41,135 nucleotides of DNA from Phaeoceros laevis (GCA_049999765.1 JBNGIQ010009415.1:104158-145292); one strand, 5' to 3'. Shown: positions 1-10,641, counted from the first letter of the stretch. Numbers and translations: made by a program. Notes: generated by a model not told the origin, from the letters alone.

Positions 1-408
1 GTGTCGGGAACGATCACCCCGGGAGAGACTACAAGTGTCCCTAAACATTCCTTGGGAACTCTGGTGTTTTAGCAGGTGTGTTGGTCGATCCGGAGGCATT
101 GAGGATCGTGAGGAGTTTACGAACGGGCGCAAGGCCTCAAGCGGCCCGTGTTTGGAGGAGAACGATTGTCTGGAGTAAGCCGCGTCCTTGGAACGAGGCA
201 AGAACCTACCTTTGAGGTAGGAGGAGGAGTGCACGAGCCCTAGGCGTGTCTGAACGAACAGAGGGGTGGAGGAGTTGTACAAAAACAAAGGTCTTGTGTG
301 CTGTTTTGTAAGAACAAGTCAGGGTCTGAACTGGATGAATGCCATTTAGACCATTTTAGTGTCGCCAAGGTGTCTTTCTGACCTGGTGTTGCTCCCCGAG
401 AGTCTTCT
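1..408. other. Left flank, no gene recognised
   Basis: No convincing coding segment. It precedes the Ty3 pol remnant, but no reverse-transcriptase catalytic core can be read in it. The element seems to be 5'-truncated at about position 470, where recognisable RT sequence begins abruptly. Confidence 0.5.
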
Positions 409-429
409 GTGGGAACGAAACCTCATATG

Positions 430-1240
430 CTACAACAACACAAGGGGATAAGTTCTACCCGGGTTGCTACACTCAAGGTGCACCACGGGAAGTGTAAGTT
501 TGCCACCGATAAGGTATTATATCTGGGTCATTGGATTACCCTAGATGGTATGTCACCTCATGCTGTTAGGGTTGAAGCTATCGCCAGATTGAGTCAGCCA
601 ACGGATGTACCGAAGTTGCGGGCATTTCTAGGGTTGGTAGGTTATTATCGGAAGTTCATTCCTCATATGAGCACGGTAGCCAAACCTCTTACTACCCTAT
701 TAAAGTAGACTCAGAAATGGCAGTGGACGCAAACTGAAGAGCTGGCGTTCTTGGAGCTCAAGGAGAGGCTGATGTCAGCCCCGCTGTTGCGCCGGCCTGA
801 CTTCAAGCAGCCGTTTCAGTTGTACACGGATTGGAGTAGCACTGGTCTTGGTGCTATTTTAGCTCAACACGATGAGGATGGCAACGAAAAGGTGGTTGCC
901 TATGCCAGCCGCAGCAACAATCAAGCGGAATCCAACTATTCTAGCTATGAAGGAGAATGCTTGGTAGCTGTCTAGGCCGTTCAACATTTTTGGCCCTATC
1001 TGTATAGGACCACCTTTCAGTTGATCACGGATCATCAACCTCTGTATTGGTTGATGACCAACTCCAAGCTACGGGCAAGCTGGCGCGCTGGGCTTTGATG
1101 TTACAGGAGTATTCATTTGTGTTGGAGCATCGTGCAGGCCGGGTGCATTCCAACGCTGATGGGTTGTCACACAATCCACTACCTGACACGGAGGATGTCA
1201 CTGGCGCACGGCAAGATCATGATCTGCCGCAGCCAGCTGG
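430..1240 (+). pseudogene. Ty3/gypsy pol: end of reverse transcriptase plus RNase H, decayed
   Basis: Translated + strand sequence shows the C-terminal (thumb) part of a Ty3 reverse transcriptase: KCKFATDKVLYLGH, then LRAFLGLVGYYRKFI at 625-663. An RNase H domain follows, with its first acidic motif at LYTDWSS (about 819), then VAYASRS and LITDHQPLYWL. The catalytic FVDD part of RT is missing, so the element is cut at its 5' side. In-frame TAG codons lie at 706-708 and 973-975; the second sits where Ty3 proteins normally have Trp. A frameshift at about 1047-1075 moves the reading to the frame carrying ALMLQEYSFVLEHRAG. It is a dead fragment. Confidence 0.9.
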
Positions 1241-1319
1241 GGGGGAAGGATGGACACCCAGTCAATTTCTGGCATTAATGGCAGAAGAGGAGAACCCAGA
1301 TTGGAGTCTTACCGCTGCC

Positions 1320-2310
1320 GTCGCTGAAACTATCCACGAAATCTGGACAGATCAGCCTGCAATTGATTACCTGAAGACGGGACAAGTGCAAGCGGACGGC
1401 ACGACGCCGCTGATCAACAAGTTGAAGAAGAAGGCCAAGAAATATGTGTGGAAGGAGGATGAGTTGTTCCTCCGGGATCCAGCAGGGGATCGGATCATTC
1501 CTCCACCAGCGGATCGCGTACGGTTAATTCAACAGGTTCATGAAGAATTGGGGCATTTCGGTACCAAGCGCACCTACAGCATGCTGAGACCTAAGTATTT
1601 CTGGGCTAGCATGTATGCCCAGGTGGAGCGGGAGCTTGCCAGATGCCGTGTGTGCGATCGAGTCCGTTCTCGGTTCACAGCCAATGATGTGGTATTACAC
1701 TCTTTACCCATTCGGGGTCTCTTTTACAGATGGAGTGTTGACCTTATGCCCGACATGCCTATCTCCCGGAGTGGGAACAAGCATGTCATGGTGATGATTG
1801 AGCATTTCAGCAAATGGGTGGAGATCGCCGTGTTGCCCGAACGTGATTCTAAGCATACCAGCAAGGCCTTTCTACAGTATACCAGCAAGGCCTTTCCCTC
1901 ACAGACCAAGGCAAGGAGTTTCGGAAAGATTTTCAGGATCTGTTGAATAGAAGCTTGATTGATCATCGGAGGACGTCCCGAGACCACCCTCAAGCCGATG
2001 GTTTGGCTGAGCGTATGGTCCAAACTTTGAAGCGGGCATTGCGGAAGTATTGTTTGGAGAATGATCCCAAGACATGGGATGAAGCGCTACCCTACATGGT
2101 GCTGGGATACCGTGTCAGCACACAGGCAGCTCTCGGGAACTTTTCTCCATACTATCTGCTTTTGGAGGGCAGTCGTCGCTGCCAAACGTACTGTAGTACA
2201 AGCTGCTACAGCCAGTTTCATGGGACACTCCAGCTGACTGCTTAGCAGACTTGCAGAAGCGGGCAACGCTGTTCAAGCATATCATGCCCATTAGCACCAA
2301 GGCATGGGGC
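1320..2310 (+). pseudogene. Ty3/gypsy integrase, decayed
   Basis: Continuation of the same pol. An HHCC zinc-binding segment (HEELGHFGTKRT ... CRVCDR) lies at about 1540-1665. It is followed by the DDE core: Asp in WSVDLMPD (about 1735), Asp in TDQGKEF (about 1897) and Glu in GLAERMVQT (about 2005), then WDEALPYMVLGYR and a short tail (KHIMPISTKAW). The catalytic residues survive, but the frame changes at about 1890-1945 and again after about 2160. A 24-bp tandem duplication (1855-1902) falls inside the core. No chromodomain or 3' LTR is visible downstream. Confidence 0.9.
1855..1902. repeat. 24-bp tandem duplication inside integrase
   Basis: The segment beginning ATACCAGCAAGGCCTTTC occurs at 1855 and again at 1879. 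It keeps frame, so it repeats a TSKAF peptide without shifting the reading. Confidence 0.8.
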
Positions 2311-3276
2311 AAACGGCTTTCTGTAGGTACCCTCCCAATGATAAACTGGTAGCGTTGGGGGCGTCAGGTCCTGTAGTAGGGTCGAATCTCACGTACAGGT
2401 TAGTGACGTCAGGAAACACTCACAGCTTGGCAGGGAAGACTTTAGAAACTCAAACGACACGGCACTCGGTTCCAAACAGCATCATAGGCCTTCAATAAGC
2501 CCTTCAAAGCTTACACTCAGACACATGGGACGAGCTCTCAGCAACGAAATCTTGGTCTACACCGTAACAACACATCCAAAGAACAAAGGGCTGGCTCCTC
2601 CTATATGTAGTCCAGCCCTGATTTAAACCCTAGCTGCCTCAAAAAAATGCGGCGCCGCAAGGCCATCACCACAAAATTGCGAGCACATTCTCAACTATCT
2701 TATCCTTTGCCAGGCCCGCTATGCTGTAACCGTGGAGCCTGCTGAACCAGTCACTATTTTCTGTTTTGTCAAAAAAATATTTGACAAGCCCCTACCCTCT
2801 AACGGTGGGACTCCTAGTTAATCTATCTGTTTTAATTGCGATATGTCGTTGGTGGCGCTAGCTAGAAACTATTTGTCCTCTCAAAAGCTGATAATTTTCC
2901 CGTTCTGTTTCTACAGGATCCTGTAACCTGGCTTTCTGTGGCCCAAAACTGGCCTCGGGCACCGCCCTTATTGTGAGTGATTACCTTGCCCACGCTTTAA
3001 GTTGCATGAAGATGTTACGAAGGAGGTGTTTAGGTGTTTGTTTGTGAGGGGCTTTATGGCTTCAGGGCAATAACAACATGTGTCCGCTGCGCGCAAGGGA
3101 TACTCACCACACGTGTGTACCCAGATGCTGCGAGCCAGCAGGCGGTGAGCCAGCGGGCGGCGGCCGCGTGGCCGCAATGCCCTAGAGAAGGCTTGCCCCA
3201 GGCCACCAATAGCTAGGGACATCACATCAGCATCATCTTCTTCAGGGTGTAGGTTTCTTGTTGTCTTGGGCATGCG
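2311..3276. other. Intergenic, nothing recognised
   Basis: No coding similarity, LTR edge or RNA gene could be recognised on either strand. Short open frames here look random. Confidence 0.4.
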
Positions 3277-3317
3277 GGTTGGACGGTCTGCTCAACCTAC
3301 ATCCAACCTCTTGTTGC
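3277..3317. repeat. 41-bp dispersed repeat, copy A
   Basis: A 41-bp segment starting GGTTGGACGGTCTGCTCA recurs at 11605-11645 with three mismatches. It carries a 7-bp inverted pair (GGTTGGA ... TCCAACC), so it could be a short mobile or promoter-type sequence. Its nature is unknown. Confidence 0.7.
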
Positions 3318-3819
3318 TGCACAGTATGTGCATTGCAGCCTAGCAGAGCATATGCGAGAGGCCTGCCCGTGTGGACGGACGATAGAGTGCCATAGCTTGC
3401 ATCTGCCGCGCAGGCAATGCAAGCTTGTGGACGGACCCGGCAGCGCAGGCTAGTGGCAGAGTGCCGGTGAAGCCTATCCTGGAACTTCAGCTGGAGTATG
3501 AAGTCTCCTACCTTGACATCGATTCAGTGGGAGAGGATCTAGACCGAAGCCACTTAGCAGATGTTGGGATATGGACCGACATTAGTGTCCGCATATTCTC
3601 GCTTCGGACCCTGGGGATACCTACAAGGAAAGCCTTGGCGGAGAAATTATCCCGCGGTCTATCCTATTTTGTACCTATAGCAAAGGGTGAGGCGTCTCTC
3701 TATTGGTCCTGAGATAGTGGCACATGGCAAGTTGTCGTTAAATGTTAAATCAGTAGTAGCATTGGGTGTTAATCCAGTTCTGCAGAAATAGGTCAACTCT
3801 AATCAACGGCTCTTTACAG

Positions 3820-3944
3820 GTGACGTGAATGTTACAAAAGGGCAAAAGATATCACTTCCTGCAAATGTACTGGCTGCTGCTTATGCTGGAGCAGCCACCA
3901 TACTTGCTACAAATCCTCTTTGGGTTGTTAAAACTCGGCTTCAG
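3820..3944 (+). pseudogene. Isolated exon of a mitochondrial carrier family protein (NAD+/folate carrier type)
   Basis: Between an acceptor-like ttacag (ends 3819) and a donor-like GTAGGC (starts 3945), the + strand encodes DVNVTKGQKISLPANV followed by a small-residue helix and then NPLWVVKTRLQ. NPLWVVKTRLQ is the signature loop of the mitochondrial carrier family (a PxW/D-x-x-K/R-x-R/K variant), and it closely resembles the plant NAD+ transporter and folate carrier branch. These proteins have six membrane helices and about 300 residues. Only one exon of about 41 residues is seen, with no neighbouring carrier exons recognised within about 1 kb either side. It is therefore a captured or left-over exon, or part of a gene whose other exons lie in long introns. 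Confidence 0.75.
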
Positions 3945-5089
3945 GTAGGCTATCAATGTATGTATGTGCCAGAAGGTATTTTGTTCATATTTTTATGAAT
4001 CAACTTGGGCCTACAAGGATCTGTCTGCTCAGTGTTTCAAAATTCTGCAGGCAGTAGTATCTACAGTACTTATTGTCATCTCAGAAGAAGGTTGACCTTT
4101 TTTGCCTCTGTCAATCTTTACTGTGGTGGCCGGGGGGTTGGAATGTTACTTGAGTTGCTTTGCATGCATTTCTGTTGGTTTGCTACTTGGTATTCGCTTT
4201 GTGTGGTGTCTGTGATGTGATGTGATGTGATGATCATTTGAGGAGGTTAGACGGTCCCATAGAGGGTCCCCCTTGCCCTGAATTGGGCACCCACAAGCGG
4301 ACGGGTACAGTAGTATTTATTATATTAATTTAGTGCCGCCGATCACCCACGGTGCTCGGGTCCTAGGGTGAACTAGGGAGCCCACTGAAGTGCTCTAAAA
4401 TAAACACTTCAGAATGCTGGGTATCCAAGCTCTGTAACTGGTTTGTGTATCCTGATATTCCAGTCTGAATGTATTTGTGATAAGTATCAGCTTGATGTGG
4501 GGATACCCCTAAACCCCTTGACTTGTTCTAGATACGTCTCTTTGCCCGTCCCTTCCATGCTCACTGTCCTTGTCTTTGTCCTTTGGACGATGCCGATCTA
4601 TACTCATACTGCGGTCACGGTCTCTATTGGTGCGTCGTTGTGTGAAAAATCGTGTAGGTTGGAGGTGATATGGTTGTGGGACCAGAACTATGCGTATATC
4701 ATAGAGAAGTGATATGGTTATCAAGCCTATTTGAAGTATTCAAGATCTGCAAGGTTTCTAGAGTAAGTGGTAGCCCAACTGTCACATTTTGCTTGTAAGA
4801 TAAAGGATATGATTGTGAAATGATGTAGTTGTTATTTCAGGTGGAGAATATGCATGCTGACAGAGCAATTGAGGATGGGCTTCTGCTTCCTGTACATAGT
4901 TAATATAAGATACTACAAAATGTGAGTAGATGGGGTACTAAGTTAAGCTGATATGATTTCTGTATGCAGTGCATCCCTTTGTAAGCGAGTTTGTATGAGT
5001 GGTTTGGAGGTAAATTCCCTCATCAAGTATGGAAAGAAAGGTAATCAGGAATATGTGTAATCATAGGTACATAATTTTATGAGTAGTCA
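3945..5089. other. Non-coding stretch after the carrier exon
   Basis: Apart from the RD-rich fragment, only short features are visible: a few TGTGA units at about 4210-4231, and an 8-bp hairpin (CTGAAGTG ... CACTTCAG) at about 4385-4415. No further carrier exons were recognised. Confidence 0.4.
4525..4645 (-). other. Possible RD/RS-rich exon fragment
   Basis: The minus strand encodes a run rich in Arg, Asp, Lys and Ser (RRTNRDRDRSMSIDRHRP, then KDKDKDSEHGRDGQRD), like the charged tails of splicing-related proteins. An acceptor-like AG precedes it (..caccaatag|agaccg). There is no other domain and no full gene, so this could be chance low complexity. Confidence 0.3.
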
Positions 5090-6420
5090 CTATTTATCTA
5101 AGTCCAGGGCAGCTTGGAGCTGGGATATCAAGTCCATAAACGTTAGGTTGCTTTGAAAAACAGCAACTTGTAAGAACTGCAGGAATTCAAGAAGTAAGGC
5201 TGCGACATCAGCCCTGCCCTGAGCATTATGGGAACCCAATAAGAATAAGTGTCTATCTCTCCAGATCTGAAACTGGTGTTGAATGTCTTGAGGTCCTGCA
5301 AACTTGAAGATTGGAGGTTCAGGTCTTGGTGATGCAGGCCAGCGATGTTGGTCGGGAGAATCCTCTGCTAGCTTGACTAGCTCATCAAAATCTGCTAGTG
5401 AGATAGTTCGTGTTGTAGGAGACGTCGTCTTTTTTCCTGGGCCATGAGAGGTAGACGGAGTGACAGCAGATGTGGTGGGATGCTGAGGGTTGTCGTAGCC
5501 TGGGCTGACGAGAGGTTGTGTGACCATTGACGATGACTGATGCTCTGAGGTGGCTGCAAAGTGGAGGAACATAAGGAATGTTGGTCAATGGTTATTGTAT
5601 CGATTTGTTCTGCAATGAAAACAAGAGCTGTTATACCTGGATATGTAGTGATATTGGTATGTGTAAGGCTGTGTTGTACAGTCGTCGTTGAATATGGTTG
5701 CTGAATAGGTGAATGCGGAGCATGAGTGGTGCTTGGTGGTCTTGATGATAGTGTAAAATATCGAGTATTAGGGAGAAGTGGTTGTGGTAGGTATCTAATC
5801 TGATGGTGTGGATTCTCCAAGGCTACAGAGGGTGAAGATGGTGGGTACTGCGAGTGGTTAGACGAAGTGGGTGTTGATGGATACGTGGTTGCTCGAAATG
5901 CGGTGTACGGCATTTGGGTCGGTAATGTGTGTGTAGATGAGAGAATTGGTCAAGAGGGGTGCTGAGGTATCATTATGGATGCAGGAAGAGAATAGGGTGG
6001 TCCAGACAGGGGATATGGAGGACGGAATGGTGGTAACGTTTGCGATGGGTGTGATAAGTGTAACGGCAGATATGGTGTACTGGGTGTCTGTTGAGAAATG
6101 GTGGAAGATGTAGGAGATGAACACGTAACTGGGTAGACTAGCCTACGAAGAATTGGCGATGGGTACTCCTCTTGTGGCAACTTGCCGCGGTCCATGGTAA
6201 TGGGGTAGACAGGCTGTAGGTGAGAGGAATGAGCATAGGAGTTGGACGTAAGTAAGGTTGTGTGGAGATGACATTGGCTTTTGATGACTGTCTGAGGGCA
6301 TCGTTTGGCGTGCCAAGCTGTCTTGGTGTTGAGAAATTGGGTGGTGCTTGGCACTTCATTTGCACCCTTCTCCTGGGCAGTTTGGCCACCATACTCGTGG
6401 TATCTGACAGTCCGTGGCAT
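5090..6420 (-). pseudogene. Two-exon gene for an unknown P/S/T-rich protein with one in-frame stop
   Basis: One minus-strand frame runs from the ATG at 6418-6420 to 5637, broken only by a TGA at 5950-5952. It is followed by an 83-nt intron (5554-5636; donor CCAG|GTATAA, acceptor TTTGCAG) and a second exon, 5553-5090. Exon phases agree (G|CC), giving a predicted product of about 415 residues if the TGA is read through. The N-terminal two thirds are rich in Pro, Ser, Thr, Tyr and His and look disordered. The last 110 residues are more structured: ISLADFDELVKLAEDS, FKFAGPQDIQHQFQIWRDRH, and a Leu-rich helical end (ALLLEFLQFLQV). I do not recognise the family. The coding bias and the phase-matched intron argue that it was a real gene. 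The TGA may be a recent mutation or a sequencing error. Confidence 0.55.
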
Positions 6421-7029
6421 GTTCTATTTTGTGACTAAGCTGTTTTATGAGTGGCATTGTTCGTTATTAGCCACTGGGGGAGCTCTTTTGCGAAGTTGGT
6501 GGTGTTCTGATGAACATATGTAACGTTATAATTATTGTCGCGATCCGTGGCTGTGTTGTTTCCGGGAGTTTGGTTGCTATCTGCCAACTTCCAACTATCT
6601 ACTAAGCCACAGCTCTGCACCAGGTCATCAATTGGAGGGCATCGGCGGCTACTTTAGCTCTCTAAAAAATAACCTTAGGCCTTTGAATCTGAAGAGGCTT
6701 AAAATCTCTTGGCATTTCAAGAGGCTTACAATCTCTTGGCATTCACGTGTCGGCTGCCCCTTTATACTGTACTATAGTGGCGTCCCGGGGTCACTTGGAT
6801 TCACTGGGGCAGGCACAACTGCGTACTTGGCCAAATGTAGGCGCTGGCTACTGTACACATTCACGACCTCGCTCTGGAAATGCTGAATAAATTGTCCCTG
6901 GTTCTCCCATTCGTGAGATGTACACAGACCGTTGGCACTGATTAATCATAGGAAATCTCATAGTGCCTGTCGACTTCTCCAGCTGCATCAGTTGTGTAGC
7001 AGTCATAATGTTAGGACCTCAAACTTCAG
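6421..7029. other. Upstream region of the P/S/T-rich gene
   Basis: No gene recognised. It contains a 27-bp tandem duplication at 6692-6745. Any promoter of the leftward gene would lie in its left part. Confidence 0.4.
6692..6745. repeat. 27-bp tandem duplication
   Basis: AAGAGGCTTA[A/C]AATCTCTTGGCATT units start at 6692 and 6719. Confidence 0.75.
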
Positions 7030-7680
7030 TAAATTCTGTGTGCAGCAGCTAATGCCGGATCATCGTTGGGAATTGTGGTTAAGCAGCAGGTGGAAGGCAG
7101 GAGACGTGGACTCCATCCAGGGTGCATCAGCTGTTGAGCATTCAGAGAGTGGCGTGTTAAAGCTGGTATAATGCTAGGATTTTTGTTGGCAAGCACCTGA
7201 ATCGCATCTTCCATCTCAACACATTGCTCATACATGCTCACCAGGCAGATGCCAACAACCATGACCGTAGGTTAGGTGCACAGACTGGTATGTAAAAGTT
7301 AGTAGAAGGTTAGAACCTCAGAAAGTAGAGGTTGTTCATATTTCCAGAAAATTTAGCAACTAAGTAATCCTTAAATGCCTCAGAAAGCAGGAGCAAGGAC
7401 ATGATATGGAAGCATTGCTATGTTGTCAAGCACCTGAAACTCATCTTTCAGCTCGCCACAACAATAGGATTGCTGGTGGGCATCACATCTGGGTATGTTT
7501 TGCCACATACCAAATTGGAGACATCTATACAAGCTTGATGGACAGCCACAAAGGTGGGTGTCAATAACCATGGCAATAGGTTAGGTGCACAGTCTGAGTA
7601 AGTTTTTGCCACATACCAGTTGATGGTAACTATACAAGCTTGATGGAGAGCCACAACGGTGTGATCATCCGCCATCATTC
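7030..7680 (-). pseudogene. Decayed PPR-like gene
   Basis: Three minus-strand pieces resemble plant pentatricopeptide-repeat (PPR) proteins. One is VGICLVSMYEQCVEMEDAIQ (about 7262-7200), the usual 'V.N.LVSMY.KC....A...' unit. Another is FVAVHQACIDVSNLVCGK (about 7570-7510), the usual '...L.AC......G..' unit, repeated in weaker form as VVALHQACIVTINWYVAK. The third is CCGELKDEFQVLDNIA (about 7465-7415). They lie in different frames with stops between them. PPR proteins bind organellar RNA; this copy cannot make one. The pieces are caught up in local tandem duplication. Confidence 0.55.
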
Positions 7681-7834
7681 CTGCCTTGTTTTGCAGTCAC
7701 TTCGTGGTATGCTAAAGTTAGTAGAATGTTAGGACCTCAGAAAGCAGAGGTTGTTCAACTTTCCTGAAAAATAGCAAGTAAGTAATCCTTCAATGCTTCA
7801 GAAAGCAGAAGCAAGGACATGAGATGGAAACATG
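7287..7834. repeat. Diverged direct duplication, period about 419 bp
   Basis: The 125-bp stretch 7287-7415 (GTTAGTAGAAGGTTAG..., CTCAGAAAGCAGGAGCAAGG) recurs at 7706-7834. Inside it, a shorter pair (about 7487-7558 and 7590-7661, sharing TATACAAGCTTGATGGA) has a period of about 103 bp. Confidence 0.8.
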
Positions 7835-8144
7835 ATAAAATGGCTAGTTGTGACATGTAAATGAATAGCAGATATCTTTAGATAGCTTTTGCCCGAAACG
7901 TAGCGAGTAAGCAACCCTTCAATATCCAGAAAGCAGAAATAATGGCATGTTGTGGATGATAACAGGCCACATGCCTGACAGCAATTATACTTCCCTATGA
8001 TAGCACGAGAATGAAACCAGGCTGGTGCATAATTTGAGGCTTCAGCCAATAGCAAACCTGTTTATGCAGTACCTTGATCATTATGAAAGGAAGCATGGTT
8101 AACTTGAAAATTTGAGCATTATGATATCAGTTGCACTGCAGACC

Positions 8145-8772
8145 TGTCCAGCATGTGAAGAGTGGAGCCTTATTGTAACAAACTCCGGAGAAGCGCAAAC
8201 ATGAGTCAGTCAACAGAAATCAAAGAGGGTAGGAGTAACCTAATACTATCCGACTGAAATGACATTTGTGAAGCTGCAGTCGTTGAGAGCAACAAGTAGG
8301 TGATAAGATCACCTGATTGGGGTGTAAGACATTGATTGAGTGACGGAAAGCCCAGACAGTGGTGGAGTAGTGCCGCCTGAAGCATTGATTCGCCATAGGA
8401 GAACTACTGTTCTTGGCCAATTCTTGTCATAGTAATTGGACATAGCACAGATAGTAGCAAGCATTAATTACAAGTACCGAAAGCAAGGAAATAAAAAATG
8501 CCAAGCAAAAGGAGGCGGTTTGCTGTAGTCTAGTAGTCACTGTGATCTGAATTGGACATAGTTTGAAGATCAGGCAGGTAGAGATGCCACGGACCATTCC
8601 TGCTGGAAGTATTGGATGGTAGTAGGAGAAGTACTGGTCGAAGGGCTGAAACAGTCCTGCGGAGATGTTTGTGCCTAATTGCACTACACGCATGGCCATC
8701 ATGAGATGAGTGGAGCCTTACCAACTCAGGAAGAGCACAAACATTAGTCAGGCAGCAGAAATCAAAGAGGGC
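8145..8772. repeat. Diverged direct duplication, period about 545 bp
   Basis: About 8145-8240 and 8690-8772 share GAGTGGAGCCTTA, CAAACATGAGTCAG-type and CAGAAATCAAAGAGGG blocks. The following 150 bp share CCCAGACA...GCAGTAGTGCC-like words. Together with the 7.3-7.8 kb pair, this is a nested set of old duplications with no clear coding content. The remainder to 9272 has no recognised gene. Confidence 0.65.
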
Positions 8773-9003
8773 ATGAGCCCAGACAATCAAGCAGTAATGC
8801 CATCTAAAGCATTTTTGGCCATATAGTAATGCCTGTGTATTAGGCAAATACAAAACTATCATAAATAGTTGAATGTAGGTCAACATAGAGTCTTAAACAA
8901 GGATAGAAGCCACTGTAGATACGAAAGCTACAACTTAGTATGCAAAAACATAGTAGCGTAGTATGTATGGAAGGCAAGGTCTATATAGGTATTACAAAGG
9001 ATG

Positions 9004-9044
9004 AGAAGGCACTACCGAAGGCACTACAGAAGGCACTACAGAAG
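9004..9044. repeat. 12-bp tandem repeat, three copies
   Basis: GAAGGCACTAC[A/C] units begin at 9004, 9016 and 9028. Confidence 0.85.
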
Positions 9045-9272
9045 GGGGGGTGTTGAATTTGTAATCAGTGACAGCATCAAGTGGGCTGCAAGGCAAGATT
9101 GTATAAAAACGATGTATAACTGGGAATAGCCAGAGATAAGCAACTTCATATTCAGAACTAGAACGTAGTATCTAGAAAACAGAGCAGCTGAGTACTTGTA
9201 GAAAACATGGGCTTTACAAGGACTACAGATCACAAACTTAGAGGCTTAGCAGCTGTGGTCAGAGGTGGAAGG

Positions 9273-9914
9273 TCAGTCTTCCATCAGGAAGTCTGGGTGT
9301 GGTCCTTCAGAATCAGATGATGGCATGCCGTCTTTAGCAATAGCTTCCCACAAAGCCAAATTATCATTTGTCTCCTGTGCAAATTCAGCTACCTCACTTG
9401 CCTGCCAGTCTTCGTAGTCCCAAGAGCCCAGTAAAAGTGTGATATATTCATAGAGTGTAACCGGCTCATCTGAAAGCATGTGCATAGTGACCCTGGAATA
9501 TGTGGAACCAAATTTGGACTCCCAGTCAGTCCTGGTGAGTACCATGCCATCAAAGTCATTTGTAGTGATGTAAGAGGTAACCATGGCCGAGACCATGCGG
9601 TAGTCCTGCTCAAAAATATTAGCAACGCACACATGTTTGTAGCGCATGTGCACATACATGTTCCAATCGGGAAGGAAGATATTATGACACTGTGGGCAAA
9701 GAGCATAGTTCCACTTTCGAACATAATCATGTCTAAAGTATGCATCTTCAAACAGCAGCGAAAAGTGGGAATTTGTGGCTTGCAAGCAAATAAAATCTGA
9801 CAATGGTAAGAATATGTAAATATGTTGAATTACACTCACAGGCATGTCGAGAATGGACTTGGCAACAAGAAGGTCCGTGGAGGTTGGAACCAAAATCATG
9901 CCCTCCGTGTCCAT
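9273..9914 (-). CDS. F-box-like and C2H2-finger protein, copy 2
   Basis: Intact 213-residue frame on the minus strand. Residues about 22-55 (DMPVSVIQHIYIFLPLSDF, then LQATNSHFSLLFED) fit the F-box pattern of a Leu/Pro start, a hydrophobic helix pair and a closing helix. Residues about 73-94 form one C2H2 finger with C-X2-C-X12-H-X4-H spacing (CPQCHNIF ... HMRYKH). The C-terminal half is acidic and ends in SSDSEGPHPDFLMED. F-box proteins bring targets to SCF ubiquitin ligases; the finger could bind nucleic acid or protein. Both roles are inferred. The ATG at 9912-9914 is preceded by an in-frame stop. The 125-residue gene just upstream has the same two-part layout, so the pair looks like a tandem duplication. 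The family name is unknown to me. Confidence 0.6.
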   Translation of the reverse strand: MDTEGMILVPTSTDLLVAKSILDMPVSVIQHIYIFLPLSDFICLQATNSHFSLLFEDAYFRHDYVRKWNYALCPQCHNIFLPDWNMYVHMRYKHVCVANIFEQDYRMVSAMVTSYITTNDFDGMVLTRTDWESKFGSTYSRVTMHMLSDEPVTLYEYITLLLGSWDYEDWQASEVAEFAQETNDNLALWEAIAKDGMPSSDSEGPHPDFLMED

Positions 9915-10004
9915 ATCTTACTGGTAGTCTTGCCATAGCTGCCAATCCCTGTGTGCCCATGTGCGAAACATATGACGGAATTGAAAATGGACAATGTACC
10001 ATCG

Positions 10005-10382
10005 TTACTCCCTAATGTGTAAAGGAGCTTCATGAAGGTCCTTGTCGTACTTCCAAAACTTATCCCCATGCTGCTGCAACATATCATCGAGTACATTAGT
10101 GTAATCTACGGCTGTGGATCTATGAAGCATGTCAGTATGAATAGCACGAAAATGGATCTCAACATGCCAGGGTGTGGCAATCGGGACCCCACAGATGTGG
10201 CATTGGTATATGCCAAATCGCTTGCAATAGCGCTTCCTAACAGCTGAATTCCATAGGGCACTACGCATATGCTTGCTTGTCACTATCAAATGCACCCAAT
10301 CTATGGGTTCCACCAAATGTACAATGTCCTCCCAGATATCGGTGTCAAGGTGCTTCCAGTCAATTGTCCTATCTATTACCAT
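10005..10382 (-). CDS. F-box-like and C2H2-finger protein, copy 1 (short)
   Basis: Intact 125-residue minus-strand frame from an ATG at 10380-10382 in a good context (accATGG). Residues about 8-45 (IDWKHLDTDIWEDIVHLVEP, then LIVTSKHMRSALW) form an F-box-like segment. Residues about 59-80 are a C2H2 finger with the same C-X2-C-X12-H-X4-H spacing as its neighbour (CHICGVPI ... HFRAIH). It lacks the neighbour's acidic C-terminal half and ends LHEAPLHIRE. A donor-like GTAACG overlaps the stop, so it might instead be the first part of a spliced gene that includes copy 2. The frame may extend upstream to 10532, but that part looks non-coding. Confidence 0.5.
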   Translation of the reverse strand: MVIDRTIDWKHLDTDIWEDIVHLVEPIDWVHLIVTSKHMRSALWNSAVRKRYCKRFGIYQCHICGVPIATPWHVEIHFRAIHTDMLHRSTAVDYTNVLDDMLQQHGDKFWKYDKDLHEAPLHIRE

Positions 10383-10641
10383 GGTGAAAGAACAAGGTCT
10401 CCATAGAAACGGTGATGAAAACGGCACTCTAGAGATCAAGGGGTAAAAGCGTATGTGTGGAATATATTTTTCGATCAAATAGCACATTATCCTGTTAATA
10501 AGTGCAAAAAAAAACAATTTCATGCATATCATAAGGTGACAATGCGGGATTCGTGGCTTGTGAACTGCCTATAAAGCAATAAACTACCTTAATTATCCGG
10601 TGATACGTGAGTTTTGACGAGAAAAAATGGGCAGTAAACCA

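Noticed and set aside
3425-3712. 95-codon + strand frame
   Set aside because: No motif, no start context and no homologous pattern; kept out of the gene list.
5631-5640. 27-nt mini-intron ending at the first TTGCAG after the donor at 5636
   Set aside because: Too short for a plant intron; the 83-nt intron to 5554 gives a phase-matched join.
8220-8886. Minus-strand frames of 66-118 codons
   Set aside because: They resemble each other only because the region is duplicated; no PPR or other signature could be found.
9803-9870. Possible 45-nt intron (GTGAGT ... TTGTCAG) inside the F-box segment of copy 2
   Set aside because: Below usual intron size, and removing it would delete the F-box-like helix that fits well in frame.
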